Shown piece after piece: positions 26,501 through 38,500 of a stretch of DNA of 64,000 nucleotides (position 1 is the first letter of the stretch; every line of letters starts with the position of its first letter). Source of the stretch: Lanius collurio (taxonomy: Eukaryota; Chordata; Aves; Passeriformes; Laniidae); the NCBI GenBank assembly GCA_020086605.1, contig JACBWW010000049.1, positions 1,630,523 to 1,694,522 of the forward strand, read 5' to 3'. The position numbers and the translations under genes were made by a program. The notes beneath the pieces are model-generated. The model did not search any database, was not told the DNA's origin, and saw nothing but the letters and a program-made list of their open reading frames with translations.

Positions 26501-29500
26501 CTCCAGCTGTGATGGTACAGGATGGATGGTTCCTCAGGCTTTAGGAAAAGGAAAAAGTCAGGACTGTGCCCTCTGCCTTGAAAACTCAGATGCACCATAA
26601 GGGCAGGATGAAATTAATCATTCTCTGATATTCAAGCATCTTCCACACAGCGGAACAGGTATCAGGAGAAAACAAACAGAACCGAGTACAGTGCTGTGTA
26701 CAGAAATGAACTAATATCAAGCTTGACTGAAAAAGTTGATTAAATTAGTTTAATTTAAAAGCCCAAACAAACCCTGAAGGAGGTTCTTTGTTTATTGCTT
26801 TTTACCAACAGCACACGTTACAGAAGAAGCACCATGTGGGCATGAAATATTCATTCATTAAATCTTTCATAAAGCTCCACACTATTGGTTTCACTCAGGA
26901 TATATTTATAACTTGTCAAAGTCCCCCAAAATCACTGCTTTTCTCTCTCCCCCCTCCAGACTGTTTATAAAAGGATTAGGCTTTCAGTTTTCACTGCAAT
27001 ATCCCTGATCCTCAGCTCTGCTGTTGCTTGTACACAAGGTGCTGCTTCTTTAATCACAACAGGATTCACCATCCAGCCTTTCCTGCACCACCCAAAAGAG
27101 ACTCTTATGATGCTGCAAACCATCCAGATGCCGTGGAAACAGCAGCACCACTCATTTATGGAGGAAGGCAGCAGCACAGAGAGATAAAAGTCAGGACAGA
27201 GAGTCCACCCAAGCGAGGCAGAAGCAGGCAGAGAGCGGATTCATTTCAGCAGGGCCATGTCTGAGTCGCTGGCTCTCAAACCTCACCTATTGGAGAACCA
27301 CTTCTTGAACCCTTCCCTGGCTGCCAGCCAACCTCCAGATTAAACCCATGCTCCGAGCTGGGTTAATAACACACTACAGTAAACAGTGCTGCATTATCCC
27401 CAGTGTTAGCTGTAAAACTAAGTAATGTTTTTTTACAAGGTTTGCTGACTACACTACTCAGCCCAGTACAGGAACAAGGACAAGCTGTAGTTATAGATGA
27501 AAAGTATTTTCTACCCTTACATCTGAAAAAAATCCAAGATTTGCATTAGGGCATCAACTGCATTAGTGAAACTGTCAACTCTCTTGGGACTAGCACTGAT
27601 ATCTAATCTAGGTGTAGGCCCAATCTGATTTTTCCAAATTATCCTTAGTAATACTCTGCTCTGTGGAAGATGTCCCTGCCCATGGCAGGGAGTGGAATGA
27701 GATGATCAGTAGGATCCCTTCAAACCCAAACAATTCTTGGATTCTACAATTAAAAAAGCACCCAAATACAGATGCTGAAGAGGCACCTTTAGGTGCACTG
27801 CAGGGTGCTGGTGCCCACAGGCACCGCACACATCCCTGCCTCGCTGGACCACAGGCTGGCTGGTCAGGCCTGCTCCTCTTTCCCTTCCTCCATTTGTTTG
27901 TGAGCATAAATAAATATAAATACAGCATAAGCAGATGTCGTTGTCCCTGGAAACTAGGATTGCTGGGCATGTTTCTGCTGAAATGGCTTCTTACTGGAAA
28001 ATTAGGTTTTGATTAAAGTGTGTTTCTTTTCTTGCTTTTAATAAACAGAGCCTACTTCATGTGCAAGCTCTGGGCTTTTTTTTTTTCCAATGGAAAAGTA
28101 AACAATCTTGCACGGTTTCAGTTTTTCAAATGCCTGATCCCCAGCAAGGGCTGGATTCCCCAGGCACAAGCACATCTCATGGGGCATCAAGGAGAAGAAA
28201 CTCAAGATGAATGCACAAAGAGAGGCAAAACATCCTGAGACAAAGTCTAACCCAGGCAAAAGGGCAAGGAGGGACCAGCACTCGCTTCTGGGGTGCTGAG
28301 TCTGCAGAAACTCAAGGAAGTTTTTTGGGTGTTTAATCCCAAAAACAGCCATCTCAATGTTTTTGAGGGGAAAAATGCTGACTTTTTCCCAAAGGAAAAT
28401 ATTGGTGAATACAAAGCAGTGGCTTTGAATTTATGGTTTTGTGAAAGGGAAAAAGGAACTTTTCTAAGCCATTTCCACCAGACACTCAAGAGAAGCACAA
28501 AGAGTGACCCCAGATGATGAGACTTGGCCTCAGGGAAAACTTTGCCCTTCGAAGACCCAAGAGTGCCCCAAGGCCACATTTCTGAGCCACAGGGCCACTG
28601 CAGAGCCAAGGCTGGGAATCTTGTGGTAGGTGTGCCCCTAAGCACCACTTCTACAGCACTCCCAAAAACCTTTAAACAAAAAGACCTGTGTTTAACCAAA
28701 CACTGTTTTTTCCCCTCAGTTTCCTCCACCACTCACAGCAGTCCCAGCCAGAGCTATAGCAGTGGATACCTCGCATTTCCCACTTGGCAAATGTTTTTTT
28801 GGTCTGAGTTTCACAACTGAAATGTCAGGATAAATCATTTACTCCCCACTCCACCTATTAAACCAGCGAGTATCTCATCCCTGCAAGGTTCTCTGCAGTT
28901 ATGCCTCCCGACCTGAAAAATAGTATTAAAAGGAAAATCAAAACAGAAAATGTTGACCTCAAGCCCAGCTAAACCTGGAGATGATCAAAACCCTCTGCAT
29001 TTGATGAAGCCTACACCTCAAACTTGTTGCAAAGTCTGACCCACTGGCCAGGCTGGGCCAAATTTACACAGTAGCTCAACAACTAATTACATTCCCAAAA
29101 GACACGTGGGGGCCTGTTAGAGTCACTTTACCCCAAAAGAGCCTCACTTGGCAATATTAAGTCTTTTGAAAGCAACTAAAGGCAGCACCACATGCAAAAG
29201 ATTTGCAGTTTCACACAATAGTGAAAAGACTGTTTTAACCATCAAGACAGCATTACCCTGATGCCACACAAGCCATGGGCTAACTCTTGAATTTTCACAT
29301 CTCAGACTTAGGAATCTGAGTCACGCCAAGGAAGGGAAGGAAAAACTACTGAGTGTGCTGTAATGAAAGTACATTTTCCTCAGGAGCAAGTCTGCAAGGG
29401 ACTATGAGGGGCTGGGGAAAAATGCCAAGCCATGACATGCTCCAGTGACTTCCAGCTCCTGGAAACTCCCAAGATACACCAGAGTCAACTGCCTTGACTC

Positions 29501-32500
29501 CTACCACAGCAAATTTCAGCCAAAGCCAGCATTTTTACCTCCTCTCCTCCCCTTTGCCAGCATCAGGAGAGCTAAGAAAAAAAAAAAAAAAGCAGCTTTT
29601 TTTTATAGGCTCGTTAAGTATAATCTGCTAAATGTTCTATGCCAATGCATAAAGCTACCTACTATGCTAATAGAATATTTAATTGACATTTATTTGCTGA
29701 CTAGTTATTTATGCTAACGTCACCCCTGCATAATTAATAGTCTGCTAAAGTCGACTTGAAAAGCACACATAAAACACTGTACTAGGAGTCATTTGCAGCA
29801 TTTAAAATAAAGAAATCTTGCCATCTATTTACATTAGGTTAGTCTCAGCTAGGTTTTGATGGAATAATAGGATAAAGATTGGGCAGATATTTTAAAAAAC
29901 AGCCCTGGATACCGCTTTAGAAACATCCACAGTCTCTGACAGTGCAACCTGCCAAAGAAGATTTCCGAGTTTCATTTTACTTGGCTCGAGGGCCCAGTTC
30001 TTAGCTGATGTAAAACAGCGTAAGCTCAGTGAATGCCTACTTATTTTCTCCAGCCTCAAGCTCCTAGGAAGTAATATTTCAGGTGAAAGAGCTAAACTAG
30101 GGCCAGATCTGCTCTCCATACCAGTAAAAAAGCTACAAGAAGTCCACCCTGCCCATCTGATCCCTCTACCTGTGCTTTAATTACAGACTTGCAGGCATAG
30201 TTTAATTTTTACTTCTTCTGGGATGATATTACCAGGGAAAAGCTGCCTTCATTAAAAAAAAAAAAAACCATGACTATTTTCTGAAAGAGAAGTTTTGAAC
30301 ACCCTTATGCATTGTCAGAAACATCATCACTGATCTATCTCTGTGTCCCTCTTTTATGAGCCCATGGACAAGCTTTGCAGTCACAAGAGAGCTCCAATAA
30401 AGATGCTGAAAGCCAAAGGTATGGGTCACATCATCACCACCCTGAGCTGTGACCCTCCAAAAAGCCTTCTGTGTGTCTTGCAGGAACACCAAATCCACCC
30501 CTGCAGCACAGCAGAACATCTTCTGGCCATTCAGAACCCATTCAGAGTCATCATGCTGTAAATTCTGACAAGGCCAACCAGATCCAATTCTCCCCTCCTT
30601 TACACCAGAGATCCCAAAGAGCAGGATTTTGCTCTGTGATAGATTCAGATGACCATATATAAAACCAATAAAAAAAAAAAAAATAAAAAGCACTTAGTTG
30701 TCACTTGAAGGCAACTCAGTTTGCCGTGACACAAGTTTTAGCTCCCTTCTCAACCATATCCTGCCCAGAATCTGACCCAGCACTTGGAATCACATTGACA
30801 TTTCCCTTCTTTGGCCCAGATCTGGGATAGGAGCTAATCTCACCTGAGAGCCACGTGAAAACCTGTCTCAAACAGTGACCAAATAATGGTGTTTGCCTTC
30901 ACAGAAAGGCTGGGCAGCCAAAATGCTGTAAGTGTACCCCTCTTAATGGTATATTTGATGGTTAAACTTTATAGAGCTCAGCACCATGAAAGAGAAGGTT
31001 ATTTCACCCCAGGATCAGACTTTGGAACTTTAATCCTCCTTGTATTGATGCAACAGGAAAGTGAAAGCTGCTTTCCTACACAGAATCACAGAGTGATTGT
31101 TCATCTTGGTCACCAAGCCAGTGTTCAGAAGCTTTCCCATCCACACCAGTCCACTGCAAAAATCAAAGTACAGAACTGATTCTCTCCCTGCTGTGTTTCT
31201 TTCCATCTCTAGCCTCCCAGTCTGCATGGCAAGCAGACTCCAGCCCACAGATCTGCACACAGAAATGCCCTGTTTGAATTTCCATCTGTCAATAACATTA
31301 AAGCAGAGCCACTGCTGCAATTACAAGTGTACACAACAATCCCGTCATCCGGTCTCTTTAGCTCATCCCAGGATGCATCCAAACAGTGCCAGGAGAGACT
31401 GGGCTCTGTTGGCTCAGCTGTAAATCTGCAATCTGTACAAAAACCCCCAAGTGTCAATCACAGGACGGCCCTGCTCTTTCACAATGCATAATTTAGCTAC
31501 TACACTTGTCAGGTTCTCCACGCTGCTCCTGCACCCGATGGTGGATGTGTCCATGAACTCAACTGTCATCAACAGAGGAAAACAGCACGTGGAAATGAAC
31601 AGGCTAAAAGAGGAAAGACACCTCTTTTCCTTTCACTAGTCAGGAAAGTTTAGTTAGGCTTAAATTTTTAATGCTCAATGGGTAAAACATCCCACGGGAT
31701 CAAGGATGTCAACAAACAACTGCACTTTGCTGAGGAGGAAGAGAGTGTTTGATGAAGACATAGGAGGGGGTAACTGCTGTGCTTGTTTTCATGCAGGCTG
31801 ATATAATGGGGAAATTTTAACTAAACAATGGAGAATCTACATTACATCCCACCCTTACAGTGCAGGAAACAAAGCCTCCCACACCACCACAGCCCTGCCA
31901 CTGCCAGTGAACTCTGAAGCAGGTTGTCCTTCCTCATATGAATTACAATTGCTGAAGGGCCCTGTCAGGAAGGATGAAAATTTCGCACTCAGCTACATCA
32001 GGCAGCAGTTACCCACTGCTTACTCCACAGTTAATATGCAATAAAGAAGAAATCTCTGTCCCAGGACGTGACATTAGAGCTGATCAGTGCCAAAGCTACA
32101 GACCATAAGGACAGCTTCACACTTGCCTCAGCTAGTTCATGAATAAACATCCAATTCATTCAAATGAGTTCTATATTAACTAATTTAAATAATTTTCATT
32201 TTGCTTTGAATGGTAAACAGATCTATTCTGCCAGGATAGTTGAGTTTGCAATTCAAATTACACACCGATTTGTAATGAGAAAAATATAATTAATGGCAAA
32301 GCTTGAAGTAACTACAATTTTACTCCTTTGATTTCCTGTGAAGGAGGGGGGTGGAGGGTGAAGCTCACAGGCACACGTGCACTCACACCATCCTGCCATA
32401 AACCAAGACATTTTATTGCCACCTCAGGTATTCCTGATCTAGTGACTGCACCATCACATCACAGGAGGACAGAACATGACTTGACATTTTACTCACAGGC

Positions 32501-35500
32501 CACAGGCACCATGATGCAACACTAACGTCACCCCATAAATAACAGTGCAGCAGTCAGTAAATTAATCAGCTTCCTTCGATTTGGATCATAAACAACAATT
32601 ATTTGGCAGCCACCTCTTAAAAGCTCTGTGTGTGCTGGACTTTAAATCAAGTTTTATCGATCTGTTGAACCGAACTGGCCCATTTTGTTCCATCTCTCTC
32701 CCATCTAATGAAATTCTTTGTCCCATCACTCTGCCATTCTTGTCTGGCATCACATTTATGAGAGGAGCACTGATCAGTCCAACCTGACTCGTACAGAGCA
32801 TTGTCCCAGTGCTGTCATTCTGGCTGTTAAACAAGCCCGTTTTGGCAACTCTGCTTTTCAACCAAAGCCTTCAGCTCCTGATTAAAATCACAGCCTAATG
32901 ACAGATAAGCAGCCCTGGACATGCTGTTTGCATGCTCTGGCCAACAGATACACTTCTTGTAATCAAGATGTGCAGAACTGATCCCTTCAGAAAGGGGTCC
33001 ATGCAATCTGAAGCTGGTTTTTGTTTCTCCCACAGGTCTGACAACAAAATAAAGTGCAGTGCAATGCTCTAGAGGTTTAAAAAAATCTCCAGAGTTCACA
33101 GAGAAGATCAGTTTCTCTTTTACCAATGCACAGATCCTATGATTCTGTAAGTCCTGAAGGTTCAGATCCTCTTGGGCATTTTAAGATGCCTCATTCCAAA
33201 ATATGAGCCAAGATCTTAAATGCTTAAATCTCTTTTGAAATAACAAACCATGCGTTTAATTTATTCCTTCTGAGAATTATACCATAACATATTCAACAAA
33301 GTGTATTCACTGAAAATGGGAGTGGAGGGGAACCAAAAAAAATCCCCAACAGGGCAGTTGCCCAAATTGAAGACCCTGGTGTACAGTTACATCACCCACC
33401 AGAGGAGAAGGGATGTAGGACACTGCACACTTGAAGTCACTCAAGCAAGGCAATTCACACAGAGCGGCCACGACCCAACGGGCAAATTCCAACAGATCCA
33501 GGAAAAGCATTTGCCTCTGCTTATAAGGGAATTGTTATTTTTTATTATGACATTCAGTAAGTTCTCTTACCTCCCTGACCCTCACATTTTGAGATTTAGT
33601 CTGCAGCACTGTACACCTTTCTGGTAACGCTGATTGTAATCCACATAATAAAACGTAGTTTAAGAGGCCAATAAAATAAAATACCTCACCTCCTCTCACA
33701 TCAGCTTGATTTACTGGTGCTAAGCCAAGGTATTTCTCAGCCATATTTATCTTCAAGACTTCTTTTTTTTCTTTTAAGCAATCAATCTTGTATTTATTCA
33801 AAATACACAGACCAGAACAAAAAGGTAAGTTTAGCTCAGAGTTGAGCATATGCAAGGCAGGAATGTCAGCTTTGATTCAAAGACAGTGTCTACAGCTCAC
33901 TTCAGGGGGAAATCAGGGAACACTTACTCCAGGAGAAATCCCACAGGGCACACAGCTGGCACATGCACTGTTTCCAATGGCCACACGTAGCAGGAAGGGA
34001 AAGAGTAACTTCAGCAGCAGAACCCTTAAATGAGACTTTTCTTAAACGTACACATAAGCTGGAGGCTGAACACTCAGCTCTTCTTCCCTTGATCCAAAAT
34101 AAATGGGATATATGGCAGGAATACTTAGGAGCAACACTGACAATATGCCTCTGCTTGGAGCAATGTAGTAGCAAGGATACACCACAGCTGCTCTGCTGAT
34201 ATATATAGCCCATATATATATATATTTATATTCTTACACACTGGGGATTAAATTGTATTATTAACAAACTGCTCCACATGGGCCACTCAGGAACCTACAA
34301 CGCTTCCATTCAGCTTTTGTGCACCTAAGAGCTGCCAATCAGGAGATGCCCTAACCAATAATGACCATATTCTGCTATCATTAATCATGTGGATCTATCA
34401 TTGGAGTTAAAGCTGCCGGAATCTGGTGGTGGAAGGTTTCAAATTTTAAGGGCAAAACACTTTGAGTGCAAAGTCAGCTTCTGATTTTGGTTACACCCAA
34501 ACTGATCCTGCTTATTTTAGTTTGCTCTCACTCTTGAATTTCACCCCTCTTTTCTTCAAGAATGGGACGGGTTTCTCCTTAAAGTGAAAATCTCATCATT
34601 ACAGTTCAGCAGTAAGACAACAGCTCCCTGGGGAAGTGCCTTCTGTTGATACCAACTAGGGCAAAAAACACCTTTGCTGGAGGCTGACTGGCAAACTGAA
34701 TCCCGTGGGGACATGACCCTGCCCACATCACCCAACACCAGCTGAGGACCTGGAGTGCCCATCCCAGACCAGCCAGACCTGGAAACAAACCCACAGCCCA
34801 ACAGCAGAGCACGACCCCAACAAACCAGGCAGAACTCACCATCTGGAGGCATCAGGACCTTGTTGTTCTGTGTGCACCAGCCCACGGGGTGCAGGTCTGC
34901 TGTCATCACGTCACACCAGAAGTCTGCCCTGCGGTCGTCTCCGTAGCCACAGTAACGGAGCAGCAGGAGCTGCCCACAGGTGGTGATGATTGTAGCCACC
35001 CAATACGTGTCTGGATTGCTCTTGTTGGCCACTTCCAATTTCATCCCTGGCTGGAAACTGCTTTGAAGGCTGATTTCAACCTTGCGAAATGAGAAAGGCA
35101 TGGTGTTACCTTTTCTGCTTTGCAGGGAGACCCACCCCAGCCCTGGAAATTCTGTCCTTAAAGAGCAGCTCTGGGATAGGACATGAGCTGATTGTGCCTT
35201 AATCCACCCCATTCTCCATCTGTCTGGGCAGTTCCATTCCTGCTCCACTGGCACATATGCCATCATGCAAGTCCCCCAGGTGCCAAAGTGCAGGAGTGGT
35301 ACCTTCAGGTGTACTAGGACTGGCACCCAGCTCCACCAGGCACATCACAGGATAAATGAAAGGCAAAAAGACAGGTACGAAGCACCTCTAGGAGTAAAGC
35401 CCAACTACAATAATTAGTTATATAACGACACCGAAGCACCTCTAGAGGCTTGACAAACATCAAGGGCTGAATGCTGCACCAGGCAGACCACAGAGAGGAT

Positions 35501-38500
35501 TTCCACTGCACCCATCCTCACCAGCTCAAGCCTCAACCAATTCCCCCTCCCAGCACCCTGGTAATTGAGGTATGACCTATCACTGAAAGAAGTAAATTGT
35601 CTGGGTCACTGTCCTGCCATCTGATGGAGATGTCACTTCCATTTATCTCAGCAGTGACAGGTCACCTGTAACTTGCTTCAGGACACTGGAGATGCCACTG
35701 CATCTCTTTTTGGACACTGCTGATGAACACCAGGGCCTGCTCTAGCATAACCTATGTCCCAAGGACCAGTGGGATGCCTCTAGCTGTTTTCGATAAGGAA
35801 AAGGTAGATGCAAGTTCACTGGACAGGTGCCAGCCTTGTCTTCACAAAACCATCCGAAATGTAACCTGTTGCTCCCCTGGAGAGGTTTAAGGATAGCTTC
35901 TTACAGGTTTTGTTAGAACTTTTATCTGCTGCTGAAACCAGAGGGATTTAAATCTGGGTAAGCCTGTCTCTGATTGTCTTCCAATTGAAATGGCAAGTTA
36001 AAATTACTCTTTTACTAACAAAGATAAATATAACATGGTCTGCTTGGTCAACTGAGGATTTCACAGACGTGGGAATGCCAAGCTGCTGAGAAAACACTCA
36101 TCTGGCATGTGAGCAGCAATCCCTCACTCATCCAGCTCCAGCTTCTGACCCCAGGGCTGCCCAGCCAAACCCATTTATCATTTGCAGGTGGCAGAATTCC
36201 ATGTGCCTCTCCTGTGTGGGCATTTCCAGCAGAATCAATGCCCAGAGTCACAGAACAGCTGAAAGGGACCTTTGGAGATGGTCTAAGACTGCAGGTGGTC
36301 TGTGACATTCACTGCTTTACTTAGTGCTAAGATGGGATCTTGGTGATGCTCAGGGTCCTCATGAATAATCCAGGGTACAGACTGGCCCACATCCCAGTAA
36401 AAACTGGATCTCCTGGACTCCTCCCAGTGCAGACTGACAGCTGCAGCTCAAAGCACCTGAGCCTGATGACTGCAGAGAATTATTCATTTGTAGTTTTTCT
36501 CCCTGTGCTCACCACACCACCACTGTGGTACTCTGGAGGCAAGGGACTTGTGACTGGAAATCACATCAAGAGTGGGATCAGAGAGATAACATCATCTTCT
36601 CTGACAACTTTCAGGTTCCTGGCTAGATTTTTGAGGATGAAGTTTCAGATTGTGAAGGACAGTCACCAAAGACTGCTGCCAGCACCAGCCTGTCCCACAC
36701 TGACATTCCCAGGACTGAGGTGCTGTGAGACACTGCAGTCAGCAGGATGAGCTGGACATCTCCACACAACTGAAGATGTTCTTAAGGGCTTCATGAAGCA
36801 CAAAACTTCCTAATTTGGGCCTGGAGCGGAAATCTGGGACAAGATGCTCTGTGCAGACAGCTGCTGGATTCAAGAATAAACTCCACAATAAGCATTGCCC
36901 TGTAATTCTCCAGTATAGAGAATTACAGTCCTTCACCCTGCAGTACTCCTCTGCTGTTAAAATGGAAGCAAAATAGGGAATGGAGGACTGTACTGGTTTT
37001 TCCATTCCTCCAGCTCCTTAGCCCTACAAAATAAGCCACAAAATCACTTGGAGGAAAAAGTGGTTTGACCAGATGATCTCTGGAGGTCTCTTCCAATGCT
37101 GCTTGTGCTGGATCTGTGCACAGACCTGTCACTACCACAGCTGTCCATACGCTCCATGTTCACCCAGGAAAAGCACCACGTGCCCAAATCCCTGCTTCCC
37201 ACATTTCTGAGAAAGCATCTCCAGGCACGAGGCTGAGAGATGGTTTCCTATGAGCCACACTGAACTCTAGTCCTGAGTGACTCTGCCAGTCAGTAAATGA
37301 GGCATTAGAAGGAGCTCTGGAGAAATAAGAAACTCTTGTGAGATGTATCTCTACAGGCTGGCATGGACAACAATGCATGTAGAGGGGAGAACAGGTGAAG
37401 AGAAAAAAAATGAGTGCATTACAAGCAAAAGGAGAGCAACATAAGCTCTCAAAAATGGGAAATTTGATGAAAAGAGAGAGAATAAGGGAGTAGCACAGAC
37501 ACAGAGCTCCAAGCTATGACTGCAAACACAACAAGGTAGACCTAACAACAGCTTGAGAGTTACTCCCATTCAGGTAGTCACATGTGTGGAAGGATAATTT
37601 CTCCCCAAAATGGTCAGACTCCACACCAGTTCTCCAGGGAGCCCCTGAAAACCAGAAGGGGGAACATGTACAACACCCACAAGGCTCAGAGGAAGCACGT
37701 ACGTGTTTGAAGGAGGTGTGGGGAGCAGCACTGGCTCCTGTTTCCTCCAGGAACTCATCCCAGTTGAAGTCTGTGTCCTCAATGCTGGAGCCCTCATCTG
37801 CTCAAAAGAAAAAAAGAAAAAAAAATTAAAAAATAAAATACGAGAGAAAGAGAAGCAGTCTAAAGCATAGCCAAAGAAGGCAAAAGTTGTGTCAAAGAGT
37901 TCAGGGTGAGAATAGCAACCAATATAAACATCAACAGAAGGCAAAACAGAAAGCTTGTAAGGATCTGTGTTTTGACCAGCTCTTACTGTGCTTTCAGCAC
38001 ACTCTGGGGCTTTAGCAGCCAACACTGAGACCAGCAATGACTCTGCTTCCATGGCAGGGGGGCACAAAAACTGTCATACACTGACTGCAACAGGCACTTG
38101 TGCTCTTTATTCTGCATTTGATGACTCTCTGGCTGTGAGGGAGGTGGCTGCCTGCCCACTATCCCTGAGCTGCAATGTCCTTGGGCCCCCGAAGTGGCTC
38201 ACCCAGCACTGCTAACTACAGCAGGGCCCCAGTGATAAATCAGAAGATGCTTCTGTTGGCTGAGCTGTGTGTAGACCAAACACCCCAACCCTTGGGGTGA
38301 GGGAGACCCATTTTCACTCCTGCCACCTTTTTCCTCCTTCCTCAGCACTGCTCCACCCATAAATCTCAGATAACCCCCCCAACCTCACTCTTCCCCCAAG
38401 ACTACAGCTGCTTTTCCCCAAATCCCCCAGCACACCTCACTAGACCCCTACTGCCTTCTTGCTCCCTGCTCCCCTTCAGATTTGAGGCTCTGCATCCTCT

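Larger units (their letters stand above)
10774..34839 (-). other. SFMBT2 intron 4, 24 kb
   Basis: The longest intron here. It holds five CR1 fragments (10862, 15828, 18695, 21651, 27661), the solo LTR (20408-21034), A-runs near 16455, 29580 and 30668, an 11-bp hairpin at 12040-12074, a TA repeat at 34198-34225, and several repeat-free AT-rich blocks that look like candidate conserved noncoding elements (22.24-22.56, 29.62-29.77, 32.15-32.34, 32.52-32.72 kb). No coding exon recognised. Confidence 0.85.
35081..37702 (-). other. SFMBT2 intron 3
   Basis: 2,622 bp. Two short CR1 remnants (36247, 37061); otherwise unique sequence without recognisable exons. Confidence 0.85.

Noticed and set aside
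28247..28732. 161-codon open frame on the minus strand
   Set aside because: No similarity to any family I know, no usable splice sites in frame with SFMBT2, and the residue mix looks random.
31081..31110. CACAGAATCACAGAGTGATTG as a CR1 end
   Set aside because: Only the first bases fit. The following sequence does not continue as CR1.
34840..35080. Assignment to SFMBT1 or L3MBTL instead of SFMBT2
   Set aside because: Residues across exons 3-7 follow SFMBT2 where the paralogues differ, for example [17 protein letters not shown] and FPLPMEVFK.
34556..35326. 256-codon single-exon reading of the MBT1 region
   Set aside because: Only the part between the acceptor at 35080 and donor at 34840 is SFMBT2; the flanking residues are intron read-through.
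36340..36750. 136-codon open frame on the plus strand
   Set aside because: Chance frame in intron 3 with no domain or splice support.
37570..38067. 165-codon open frame over SFMBT2 exon 3
   Set aside because: Wrong frame. The real exon is 95 nt and its frame is set by the neighbouring exons.
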